Positions 55,892 through 64,000 of a stretch of 64,000 bases of DNA are shown one piece after another. This DNA comes from Ancylobacter gelatini. GTDB taxonomy: Bacteria > Pseudomonadota > Alphaproteobacteria > Rhizobiales > Xanthobacteraceae. The DNA lies in assembly GCF_022601675.1 (NCBI RefSeq), contig NZ_JAKVIL010000002.1, positions 124,001-188,000 on the forward strand, written 5' to 3'. The number at the start of each line of letters is the position of its first letter. Position 1 is the stretch's first letter. The translations under genes and the position numbers were made by a program. A model generated the notes under the pieces. That model ran no database searches. It was not told the origin of the DNA and worked only from the letters and a program-made list of their open reading frames with translations.

Positions 55892-55922
55892 CGCCGTTCC
55901 GGGAGCCACTACCGGAACGGCG
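55892..55922 (-). repeat. 11-bp stem between binding-protein and permease genes
   Basis: CGCCGTTCCGG (55892-55902) and CCGGAACGGCG (55912-55922) form a perfect stem with a 9-nt loop. It lies in the gap after the solute-binding protein stop. Such hairpins usually protect the upstream mRNA and cut read-through, giving more receptor than permease. Confidence 0.65.
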
Positions 55923-55935
55923 CCTGGGGAGCGCG

Positions 55936-56712
55936 TCAGTAGACGCTGAAGGGGAAGTACTTGTCGTTGATCTTCTTGTAGGTGCCGTCGGCGACGATCT
56001 CGTCGATCGCCTTGTTGAACATGGCGACCAGTTCCGCGTCGTCCTTGCGGATGCCCACGCCCACGCCCTCACCGAAATATTTCGGGTCCTTGTATTCGCT
56101 GCCGACGAACTTGCAGCATTCGCCTTCCTTGGTGCCCATCCATTCCAGCAGCACCACCTTGTCGGCAAGAATGGCGTCGAGGCGGCCATTGGCGAGGTCG
56201 AGATTGGCCTCGTCCTGCTTGCCGTAGAGCTTCACCTCGGCGCCGGCCTTGGCGTAGACGTCCTCGAGATAGTTCGAGTGGATGGTGGAGCCCTGCGCGC
56301 CCAGAACCTTGCCTTTCAGCGCTTCCGGGGAGGTATCGGTGATCTTGGTGTCCTTCGGCGCCACGAAGTTCGCCGGGGTGTTGTAGTACTTCTTCGAGAA
56401 GGCGATCTGCTGCTTGCGCTCTTCGGTGATCGACATCGAGGCGACGATGGCGTCGTACTTGCCGGCAAGCAGCGCGGGAATGATGCCGTCCCAGTCCTGG
56501 GCGGTGAAGGTGCAGGTGACCTTCATCTTCTCGCAGAGCGCCTTGGCGATATCGATGTCGAAGCCCTTGAGCTCGTTGTTCTCGACATAGTTGAAGGGCG
56601 GGTAAGCCCCCTCGGTGCCGATGCGCACCGTCTTCCATTCCTTCGCGGACACGCCGGTGGTGGCCGCGGCGACGAGAACGGCCGCTGCGGCGAGGCGGGT
56701 GAAGAGGCTCAT
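55936..56712 (-). CDS. Polar amino acid ABC transporter solute-binding protein
   Basis: A 258-residue periplasmic protein. Signal peptide MSLFTRLAAAAVLVAAATTGVSA, then TVRIGTEGAYPPFNYVENNELKGFDIDIAKALCEKM, the family-3 signature, with DWDGIIPALLAGKYDAIVASMSIT. Resembles lysine/arginine/ornithine or histidine receptors, but specificity is not certain. Start at 56712 follows AGAGGGG. With arcA and two antiporters also in the window, a basic amino acid is an attractive but unproven substrate. Confidence 0.92.
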   Translation of the reverse strand: MSLFTRLAAAAVLVAAATTGVSAKEWKTVRIGTEGAYPPFNYVENNELKGFDIDIAKALCEKMKVTCTFTAQDWDGIIPALLAGKYDAIVASMSITEERKQQIAFSKKYYNTPANFVAPKDTKITDTSPEALKGKVLGAQGSTIHSNYLEDVYAKAGAEVKLYGKQDEANLDLANGRLDAILADKVVLLEWMGTKEGECCKFVGSEYKDPKYFGEGVGVGIRKDDAELVAMFNKAIDEIVADGTYKKINDKYFPFSVY

Positions 56713-56806
56713 GCTGTTCCCCTCTGGAGGTTGCTCTGGGGCCGGATTGTTTTTTTGCCGGCGCCGGATGCTGGCACTATTTCGAGGAGAAGCGCAACCG
56801 GGGGGT

Positions 56807-56833
56807 GATGCAATTGTGGTCACCCGTTGCATC
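56807..56833. promoter_or_regulatory. Perfect dyad upstream of the amino-acid transporter genes
   Basis: GATGCAA (56807-56813) and TTGCATC (56827-56833) are perfect inverted half-sites with centres 20 bp apart, two helical turns. They lie 95 bp upstream of the binding-protein start, in the 246-bp gap shared with mrp. Candidate operator; regulator unknown. Confidence 0.4.
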
Positions 56834-56958
56834 TGTCCATCTTATAAGCATCGCCAAACCATTTGCCGTGCCGATCGTTCGACAGGGTAGAACGGGTTGA
56901 CGCTGCGCCGGCTGTGTTGTCTCACAACATCAACGAATGCGATATCGGGAGCGCTATC

Positions 56959-58161
56959 ATGGTGACCGCTGAAGAGGTGAAGGCACGGCTGGCTCAGGTG
57001 GTTGCGCCTGACGGGCGGCCGGTGACCGAGACCGGCGCGCTGTCCGAAGTGGTGGTGTCGAATGGCAAGGTCTATCTCTCGCTGACGGTAGACGCCGCGC
57101 AGGCCAAGGCCTGGGAGCCGGTGCGCGCCGCTGTGGAGCGCGCGGTGCGGGCGACGCCGGGGGTCAGTTCCGCGCTGGTGGCGCTGACAGCCGAGCGCCG
57201 CGCCGGAAGTGCCCCGGCGGGAGCTTCCGCCGAGCCGGTCCGGGTCTCGGGCCAGGGCGCGCAGGCGGGCCACTCCCACGCCGGGCACACCCATGCGGGC
57301 CATGCGCATGCCGGCCATTCCCATCCCGCGCCGGCCGATCCGCAGAAGGAATCGCCAAGTCTTCCCGGCGTCGGCGCGATCATCGCGGTGGCGTCCGGCA
57401 AGGGTGGCGTCGGCAAGTCGACGCTGGCGGCCAATCTCGCGCTCGGCCTGTCCGCGCTCGGCCTCAAGGTCGGCCTGCTCGATGCCGACATCTACGGCCC
57501 CTCCGTGCCGCGTCTCATGGGCCTCAAGGGCCGTCCCGAGGTACATGGCCGCATCATGCAGCCGCTCGCCTCCTGGGGCCTCAAGGTGATGTCCATCGGC
57601 TTCCTCGTGGAGGAGGAGACGCCGATGATCTGGCGCGGCCCGATGGTGATGAGCGCTATCAGCCAGATGCTGAAGGAAGTGAACTGGGCGCCGCTCGACA
57701 TTCTGGTGGTGGACATGCCGCCCGGCACCGGCGACGCCCAACTGACCATGGCCCAACAGGTGCCGCTGGCCGGCGCGGTGATCGTCTCCACCCCGCAGGA
57801 TCTCGCGCTGATCGACGCGCGCCGCGGCATCGCCATGTTCGAGAAGGTGAACGTGCCGGTGCTCGGCGTGGTCGAGAACATGAGCTATTTCCTGTGCCCG
57901 CATTGCGGCGAGCGCTCCGACGTGTTCGGCCATGGCGGCGCGCGGCACGAGGCCAAGCGCCTTGGCGTTCCGTTCCTCGGCGAGGTGCCGCTGCACATGT
58001 CGATCCGCGAAAGCTCGGATGCCGGCCGCCCGGTGGTCGCCGCCAATCCGGACAGCCGCGAGGCCGAGATCTACCGCACCATCGCTGCCACCGTGCGCGA
58101 CCGGCTGGCCGGCAAGCACGCCAGCGCCCGCCAGGCGCCGCGTATCGTGATGGAGGGGTGA
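56959..58161 (+). CDS. mrp: Mrp/ApbC-type Fe-S cluster carrier ATPase with His-rich linker
   Basis: A 400-residue protein: N-terminal DUF59/MIP18 domain (about 1-80), a linker, then the P-loop ATPase with the deviant Walker A SGKGGVGKST at 147-155 and CPHC at 313-316, the cluster-bridging cysteines. Other motifs are DADIYGPSVPRLMG and VVDMPPGTGDAQLT. The linker at residues 105-122 is a His-rich repeat (HSHAGHTHAGHAHAGHSH, 8 His in 18 residues), which could bind Zn, Ni or Fe. ATG at 56959 has GGGAGC upstream. It delivers [4Fe-4S] clusters to apoproteins. An antibiotic-monooxygenase-like gene follows 10 bp later. Confidence 0.93.
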   Translation: MVTAEEVKARLAQVVAPDGRPVTETGALSEVVVSNGKVYLSLTVDAAQAKAWEPVRAAVERAVRATPGVSSALVALTAERRAGSAPAGASAEPVRVSGQGAQAGHSHAGHTHAGHAHAGHSHPAPADPQKESPSLPGVGAIIAVASGKGGVGKSTLAANLALGLSALGLKVGLLDADIYGPSVPRLMGLKGRPEVHGRIMQPLASWGLKVMSIGFLVEEETPMIWRGPMVMSAISQMLKEVNWAPLDILVVDMPPGTGDAQLTMAQQVPLAGAVIVSTPQDLALIDARRGIAMFEKVNVPVLGVVENMSYFLCPHCGERSDVFGHGGARHEAKRLGVPFLGEVPLHMSIRESSDAGRPVVAANPDSREAEIYRTIAATVRDRLAGKHASARQAPRIVMEG

Positions 58162-58171
58162 GGCACCCTCT

Positions 58172-58474
58172 ATGCTGAAGGTGATCGCGCAGGATTTCAT
58201 CAGGCCGGAATCGGTCGACACCGTCCTGCCGCTCTATCGCGAGCTGGTCGAGAAGACCCGGCAGGAAGAGCGCTGCCTGTCCTATGATCTGTTCATCGAC
58301 CAGAAGGACCCCGGCCATTTCGTCTTCGTCGAGGAATGGCCGGACCGCGCGGCACTCGATGCCCATTGCGCGAGCGAGCATTTCACCCGGCTGGTGCCGT
58401 TGATCAACGCGCACCAGCGGGCGGAATGCATCATCACCCTGATGGATGCGTTCCCGTTGCAGGAAAGCGTCTGA
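58172..58474 (+). CDS. Putative quinol monooxygenase (ABM domain)
   Basis: A 100-residue ferredoxin-like dimeric protein: LKVIAQDFIRPESVDTVLPLYRELVEKTRQEERCLSYDLF, then FVFVEEWPDRAALDAHCASEHF, the ABM (YgiN-like) pattern with the conserved His. YgiN oxidises menadiol; the substrate here is unknown. It follows mrp by 10 bp. The 297-bp stretch after it holds no gene I can support; it likely contains the promoter of the TRAP receptors. Confidence 0.85.
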   Translation: MLKVIAQDFIRPESVDTVLPLYRELVEKTRQEERCLSYDLFIDQKDPGHFVFVEEWPDRAALDAHCASEHFTRLVPLINAHQRAECIITLMDAFPLQESV

Positions 58475-58687
58475 CCGCGCGCAGAGCCACCTCCGGCCGA
58501 TAAGCGCACGGCCGTTTGCGGTGTCCTGCTGGACGGCGACGGGGTATGTCGGGGATGACGTAGGGAAAGATATTCGAGCGTGCGTTCAGCCGCGCGGTCG
58601 TCCCCGCGATCGTCCGCACAGTCTCGTGTTTGCCCTCGACAAAAGGCGCAGGTCAACGCCGTTGCGCCCCGCGATGGCCTAGCGTAA

Positions 58688-59860
<1,173 letters not shown>

Positions 59861-59946
59861 TCACGGGATCGTTTCCTCCCCACAGGCGCGCAGGCCGTGC
59901 TATAGGCCCGCGCGTTGCGGCTCTGTGATGAGACCGCTCGACATAT

Positions 59947-59972
59947 GGCCCGGCCGCTCACCCGGCCGGGCC
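59947..59972 (+). repeat. Hairpin between DctP copies 1 and 2
   Basis: GGCCCGGCCG (59947-59956) and CGGCCGGGCC (59963-59972) form a perfect 10-bp stem with a CTCACC loop, followed by TTCGTCC. Lies in the 153-bp gap between two receptor genes; a weak terminator or mRNA stabiliser. Confidence 0.6.
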
Positions 59973-60013
59973 TTCGTCCTTCCATGGGAGGGACGATGCC
60001 AAGGAGTCGCCTG

Positions 60014-61102
60014 ATGAAGCGCCGCGATGTTCTTCGCTCCGCCGCCCTCGCCGCCCCGGCAGCCATGCTTGCCGCGCCCGCACTGGCTCAGTCCGCCCCG
60101 GAGGTGCGCTGGCGGCTGACCTCCAGCGTGCCCAAGGTGCTGGACAATATCTTCGGCGCCAATGAGCTTGTGTCGAAATATGTGAGCGAGGCTACCGACG
60201 GGCGGTTCGTGATCCAGAATTTCGCGGCCGGCGAAATCGTCCCCGGCCTTCAGGCGCTCGACGCGGTGCAGAACGGCACGGTCGAACTCGCCCAGACCCC
60301 GCTCTACTATTATGTCGGCAAGGATCCGACCTTCGCCTGCTTCACCACCATGCCGTTCGGCCTGAACGCGCGCATGCAGAACGCCTGGTTCTACCATGGC
60401 GGCGGGCGCGAGCTTCAGGACGCGTTCCTTGAGAAGTACAATCTCGTCGGCTTCCTCGGTGGCAATACCGGCACCCAGATGGGCGGCTGGTTCCGACACG
60501 AGGTGAAGGACATCGCCGATTTCAAGGGCCTGAAATTCCGCATCGGCGGCATTGCCGGGCAGGTGGTGGCCAAGCTCGGCGTGGTGCCGCAGCAGATCGC
60601 GCCGGGCGACATTTATGCCGCGCTCGAAAAGGGCACGATCGACGCCTGCGAATGGGTCGGGCCCTATGACGACGAGAAGCTCGGCTTCGTGAAGGTCGCG
60701 CCTTATTACTATTATCCCGGCTGGTGGGATGGCGGACCCACCATGAATGTGGTGGTGAACCGCGCCAAGTGGAACGCGCTGCCCAAGCCGTATCAGGCGA
60801 TCTTCGACGCGGCGGTCGCCTACGCCAATTCCGACATGCTGGCGAAATACGACGCGCGCAATCCGGCGGCGCTGCGCCGGCTGGTGGGGCAGGGCGCGCA
60901 GCTTCGCACGTTTCCGCAGAGCTTCCTCGACGCCTCCTACACCGCGACCACCGAGCTTTATGCCGAGCTTTCCGCCAAGAATCCCGAGTTTAAGAAGGTG
61001 CTGGAGTCGCTTCTCGCCTTCCGCAACGAGGGCTATCTGTGGTGGCAGGTCGGCGAATATCCCTATGACGGCTACATGATCCGCGCCCGCTCGCGCGGGT
61101 GA
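60014..61102 (+). CDS. TRAP transporter solute-binding protein DctP (copy 2)
   Basis: A 362-residue paralogue. Tat-type signal MKRRDVLRSAALAAPAAM...ALAQSAP, then the same landmarks: [68 protein letters not shown]. Relative to copy 1 the motif after the Trp-Trp pair is DGGPTMN rather than EGGPTIH, next to the ligand pocket, so specificity may differ. ATG at 60014 follows AAGGAG. Confidence 0.92.
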   Translation: MKRRDVLRSAALAAPAAMLAAPALAQSAPEVRWRLTSSVPKVLDNIFGANELVSKYVSEATDGRFVIQNFAAGEIVPGLQALDAVQNGTVELAQTPLYYYVGKDPTFACFTTMPFGLNARMQNAWFYHGGGRELQDAFLEKYNLVGFLGGNTGTQMGGWFRHEVKDIADFKGLKFRIGGIAGQVVAKLGVVPQQIAPGDIYAALEKGTIDACEWVGPYDDEKLGFVKVAPYYYYPGWWDGGPTMNVVVNRAKWNALPKPYQAIFDAAVAYANSDMLAKYDARNPAALRRLVGQGAQLRTFPQSFLDASYTATTELYAELSAKNPEFKKVLESLLAFRNEGYLWWQVGEYPYDGYMIRARSRG

Positions 61103-61137
61103 GCCGATCGGATCGACGATCAAGAAGGAAAAACACC

Positions 61138-62238
61138 ATGTCGACCCCGACTTCCCGCCGCCATCTGCTCAAGGGCGCCGGCCTTGCCGCTGCGGCCGGC
61201 ACGCTCGCCGCCCCCGCCATCGCCCAGTCCGCGCCCAAGGTGCGCTGGCGCCTGACCTCCAGCTATCCGAAGTCGCTGGACACCATCTATGGCTCGGCGG
61301 TGCTGCTGTCCAAATATGTCGGCGAGGCAACCGACGGCCAGTTCCAGATCGACGTGTTCGCCCCGGGCGAACTGGTGCCGGGGTTGCAGGCCTTCGACGC
61401 GGTGCAGAACGGTACGGTCGAGGCCGCGCAGACCGCGCTGTATTACTACATCGGCAAGAACCCGGCTTTCGCGCCCTTCACCACGCTGCCCTTCGGGCTG
61501 AACGCGCGGATGCAGACGGCGTGGCTGTACCATGGCGGCGGGACGCAGCTTCAGAACGCCTTCCTCGCCAAATACAACGTGATCGGCTTCGCCGGCGGTA
61601 ATACCGGCGCGCAGATGGGCGGCTGGTTCCGCAAGGAGATCAAGAGCGTCGCCGACATCAAGGGGCTCAAGATGCGCATTCCCGGCATCGCCGGGCAGGT
61701 GCTCTCGCGTCTTGGGCTGGTGCCGCAGAATCTCGCCGGCGGCGATATCTATCCGGCGCTGGAAAAGGGCACGATCGACGCCGCCGAGTTCGTCGGGCCG
61801 GTGGACGACGAGAAGCTCGGCTTCGTTCGCGTGGCGCCCTATTACTATTATCCCGGCTGGTGGGAAGGTGGCCCGACCATCCATTTCGTCGCCGGCAACA
61901 AGGCGTGGGACGCGCTGCCCAAGGCCTACAAGGCGGCCTTCGAGGCGGCTTCCGCCTATGCCAATGCCGACATGCTGGCCAAGTACGACGCCGGCAATCC
62001 GGCGGCGCTGCGCAGGCTGGTGGCACAGGGCGCGCAACTCCGTCCGTTTCCGATGGAGGTGATGGATGCCGCCTATAAGGAAAACATCGCGCTGATGGGC
62101 CAGATTTCCGCGCAGAACGCCGATTTCAAGGCGATCTACGACTCGATGCTGAACTTCCGCAACGAGTCCTATCTGTGGTGGCAGGTCGGCGAATATCCCT
62201 ATGACGGCTACATGATCCGCGCGCGTACGCGTACCTGA
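61138..62238 (+). CDS. TRAP transporter solute-binding protein DctP (copy 3)
   Basis: A 366-residue paralogue starting 35 bp after copy 2. Its signal (SRRHLLKGAGLAAAAG) is the most canonical Tat motif of the three. [37 protein letters not shown] and [15 protein letters not shown] are conserved. The segment AAEFVGPVDDEKLGF differs from the [13 protein letters not shown] of copy 1. The stop lies by a large palindrome shared with the convergent EamA gene. Its stop is 19 bp from the EamA stop. Confidence 0.92.
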   Translation: MSTPTSRRHLLKGAGLAAAAGTLAAPAIAQSAPKVRWRLTSSYPKSLDTIYGSAVLLSKYVGEATDGQFQIDVFAPGELVPGLQAFDAVQNGTVEAAQTALYYYIGKNPAFAPFTTLPFGLNARMQTAWLYHGGGTQLQNAFLAKYNVIGFAGGNTGAQMGGWFRKEIKSVADIKGLKMRIPGIAGQVLSRLGLVPQNLAGGDIYPALEKGTIDAAEFVGPVDDEKLGFVRVAPYYYYPGWWEGGPTIHFVAGNKAWDALPKAYKAAFEAASAYANADMLAKYDAGNPAALRRLVAQGAQLRPFPMEVMDAAYKENIALMGQISAQNADFKAIYDSMLNFRNESYLWWQVGEYPYDGYMIRARTRT

Positions 62239-62248
62239 CCGATGACAG

Positions 62249-62271
62249 GCGAGGCGGTCAGACCGCCTCGC
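62249..62271. terminator. Near-perfect palindrome between convergent dctP3 and eamA
   Basis: GCGAGGCGGTC (62249-62259), one central A, then GACCGCCTCGC (62261-62271). It includes the EamA stop codon and last codons. No T-run on either side, so if it terminates it does so poorly or in both directions. Confidence 0.5.
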
Positions 62272-63169
62272 GCTCGGCCCGCGCGGCGGTGGCGAGCGCG
62301 GCCTTGTGGCTCGCGCGGTGGCTGTGCATCGTGAACAGCCCCGCCGCGACGATCATCGCCATGCCGGCGATCGAGATCAGGTCCGGCGGGTTGTTGAAGA
62401 TGATCGCGCTCAGCGCGACCGAGCACACCACCGTGGCGTAGCGGAACGGCGTGATCAGCGCCGGATCGGTGCCGCGGAAGGCGCCGATGGTGAAGATGTG
62501 GCCGAGCACCAGCGTGACGCTGCCCGCCGCCAGCAGGATCAGGACATGGACGTCGAGCGGGCGCCATTCCTGGATCGCGGTGCCGCCGAAGCCGAGCATC
62601 ATGCCGACAATGGCGGTCACCAGCGTCACCACCAGCGTCGGGATGTGGGCGTGGATGCGCCCGGTGATGAAATCGCGGAACGCGATCAGGAACGCGCAGA
62701 CGAAGGGCAGCGAGGCCATCGGGTCGAAGCCGTGGCCGCCGGGCTTGATGATCAGCGCCACGCCGATGAACCCGGCAATGACCGCCAGCCAGCGTTGCCA
62801 GCTCAGCTTCGCGCCGAAGAACAGCACCGCGAGCGCCATGGTCACCAGCGGCGCGACCTGGATGATCGCCGCGGCATCGCCAATCGAGATCACCGAAATG
62901 GCGGTGATGAACAGCACCGCGCTCATCGCCTCGATCCCCGCGCGGAGCAACACGAGGCGGTCGAAGGCATGGCGCAGGCCCGGCAGTTCGCCCCGCACCG
63001 CCAGGAGGGCCAGCAGCACCAGGCCAGCCATCGCGCCGCGCACGGCGAGTACCTGCGAGGACGGAAGTTCGATCAGGGCGAGCTTCGACAGCGCGTCATT
63101 GCCGGCAAAGAAACATGAGCCCGCGATCATCAGCAGGATGCCGCGCGTATTGGCTGAATGGTTGTGCAT
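62258..63169 (-). CDS. EamA/DMT-family transporter
   Basis: A 303-residue inner-membrane protein with ten helices in two EamA repeats. MIAGSCFFAGNDALSKLAL and VLAVRGAMAGLVLLALL start repeat 1; ISIGDAAAIIQVAPLVTMALAVLFFGAKLSWQRWLAVIAGFIGVALIIKPG is the classical joining region; PFRYATVVCSVALSAIIFNNPP is in repeat 2. Probably exports a metabolite such as an amino acid; unknown. Convergent to the TRAP receptors. Confidence 0.88.
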   Translation of the reverse strand: MHNHSANTRGILLMIAGSCFFAGNDALSKLALIELPSSQVLAVRGAMAGLVLLALLAVRGELPGLRHAFDRLVLLRAGIEAMSAVLFITAISVISIGDAAAIIQVAPLVTMALAVLFFGAKLSWQRWLAVIAGFIGVALIIKPGGHGFDPMASLPFVCAFLIAFRDFITGRIHAHIPTLVVTLVTAIVGMMLGFGGTAIQEWRPLDVHVLILLAAGSVTLVLGHIFTIGAFRGTDPALITPFRYATVVCSVALSAIIFNNPPDLISIAGMAMIVAAGLFTMHSHRASHKAALATAARAEREAV

Positions 63170-63264
63170 GGGTCTGGCTTCGGCGGGAGACGGCTCTTCC
63201 TAGCCGTGAATCACGGCCGGATCGGGACAGATTAAACGATTTATGCGGTTTCGCGGGCGCGCAT

Positions 63265-64000
63265 TCAGCATTCCTCGCAGGCGGCTTGTGCAAGCGGGGA
63301 GTTCTCGCGCCTCTCTAGCGCCTGGGAGGCGACGCACAGGCCGAGCGCGCCGACCGCCAGAGCCGCGCCGACCCAGGGCAGTTCGGCATAGCCGACGCCC
63401 AGCGTGATCGCCGCGCCGCCGATCCATGCCCCGCCGGCATTGCCGAGGTTGAACGCGCCCTGATTGAGCGTGGAGGCGAGGTTGGGCGCGCCGATCGCGC
63501 TGTCGACCACGCGCATCTGGATCGGCGGCACCACGGCGAAGACGAGGATGCCCCACACGAAGATGGTCGCGACGGCCGCGACCGCGAACGGCACGGCGAA
63601 GACCAGCACAACGAGCACCGCCGCGAGCCCGACGAAGATTCCCATCAGCGAGGGCATCAGCCGCCAGTCCGCCAGCTTGCCGCCCACGATGTTGCCGATG
63701 GTGATGCCGATGCCGAACAGCACCAGCACCCAGGTCACGGTGTGCGGGCTCATGCCGGTCACGTCGCGAAGCAGCGGCGCGATATAGGTGAAGACGGTGA
63801 ACAGGCTGGCCGAAGCGAGGATGCTCATGCCCATGGCCAGCAGCACCTGCGGACGCTTCAGCACCGCGAATTCCGAGACGATGTTGCCGCTGGAATGGGG
63901 GATGTTGCGCGGCACCCACAGCGCGATGGCGCTAACGGCCGCGATCCCGATGAACACCACGGCCCAGAAGGTCGAGCGCCAGCCCAGTGCCTGACCCAGT
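63265..64000 (-). CDS. MFS transporter (DHA1, AraJ/PbuE-like), 5' end outside window
   Basis: The C-terminal 245 codons are present; the gene continues past the right edge. FTYIAPLLRDVTGMSPHTVTWVLVLFGIGITIGNIVGGKLADWRLMPS and AFNLGNAGGAWIGGAAI are typical of arabinose-efflux-type DHA1 permeases, C-terminal half. About seven helices are visible. Ends CEEC just before the stop. The substrate is unknown. The gap to the eamA start is 95 bp. Confidence 0.87.
   Translation of the reverse strand, partial: LGQALGWRSTFWAVVFIGIAAVSAIALWVPRNIPHSSGNIVSEFAVLKRPQVLLAMGMSILASASLFTVFTYIAPLLRDVTGMSPHTVTWVLVLFGIGITIGNIVGGKLADWRLMPSLMGIFVGLAAVLVVLVFAVPFAVAAVATIFVWGILVFAVVPPIQMRVVDSAIGAPNLASTLNQGAFNLGNAGGAWIGGAAITLGVGYAELPWVGAALAVGALGLCVASQALERRENSPLAQAACEEC

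Overview
This 64 kb window is high-GC, gene-dense chromosomal DNA from an alphaproteobacterium. The order Hyphomicrobiales (Rhizobiales), perhaps a Xanthobacteraceae genus, fits best. The reasons are gene orders I recognise from that order (trmL/petABC, ychF-pth-rplY-prs, lgt-midA-pgeF, DUF1285-nudix-DUF6111-cca, uvrC-pgsA-moaD-moaE, marR/ilvE), a BluB/CobS/CobT cobalamin set, and REP-like palindromes typical of the group. The genus call is inference. I see about 65 protein genes, no tRNA or rRNA, no CRISPR array and no insertion sequence. The window opens inside a glutathionyl-hydroquinone reductase gene and closes inside an MFS transporter gene.

Layout. 0-4.3 kb: MFS symporter and two divergent AraC regulators. 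4.3-8.8 kb: an arginine deiminase island, antiporter-arcA-antiporter, without arcB or arcC. 9-10.4 kb: GNAT, a small unknown protein, a DHFR-fold reductase. 10.4-17.6 kb (minus): a MoxR / DUF58 / BatA-DUF4159 / 53-codon small ORF / amidotransferase-like operon joined by four-base overlaps. 17.8-20.5 kb (plus): DUF1285, CoA pyrophosphatase, DUF6111 and CCA-adding enzyme, all overlapping. 20.5-27.6 kb: hemF, a VIT-family protein, an ABC exporter, trmL and the cytochrome bc1 operon petABC with a strong terminator. 27.9-38.5 kb (minus): outer-membrane protein, ychF, pth, rplY, an exported unknown, prs, a lipoprotein, an M24-fold protein, pgeF, midA, lgt. 38.7-41.9 kb (plus): ubiK, ybjN, proC, tetR, csaA. 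41.9-44.6 kb (minus): histidine kinase, response regulator, MarR. 44.9 kb: ilvE. 45.9-52.0 kb (minus): moaE, moaD, pgsA, uvrC, an aspartic protease, DUF1289, cobS, bluB. 52.1-54.4 kb (plus): cobT, a nuclease, a uracil-DNA-glycosylase-fold protein. 54.4-56.7 kb (minus): a polar amino-acid ABC importer without its ATPase. 57-62.2 kb (plus): the Fe-S carrier Mrp, a monooxygenase and three tandem TRAP solute receptors without membrane subunits. 62.3-64 kb (minus): EamA and MFS transporters.

How the genes work together. Most of the window is housekeeping: respiration (petABC, hemF, ubiK), translation (cca, trmL, ychF, pth, rplY, csaA), lipid and lipoprotein synthesis (pgsA, lgt), cofactors (moaDE, cobS-bluB-cobT, mrp) and DNA repair (uvrC). 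The accessory layer is nutrient uptake and arginine/2-oxoacid metabolism.

The observations I find most unusual are: (i) four tandem 14-bp units before csaA that read as four overlapping 5-codon mini-ORFs, each stop overlapping the next start; (ii) a 53-codon ORF with a REP-like palindrome in frame, coupled at both ends inside the MoxR operon; (iii) a ~55-residue UvrC insertion built around two palindromic elements; (iv) arcA flanked by two antiporters with no arcBC; (v) three Tat-type TRAP receptors with no DctQ/DctM; (vi) an M24-fold protein that has lost its metal ligands.
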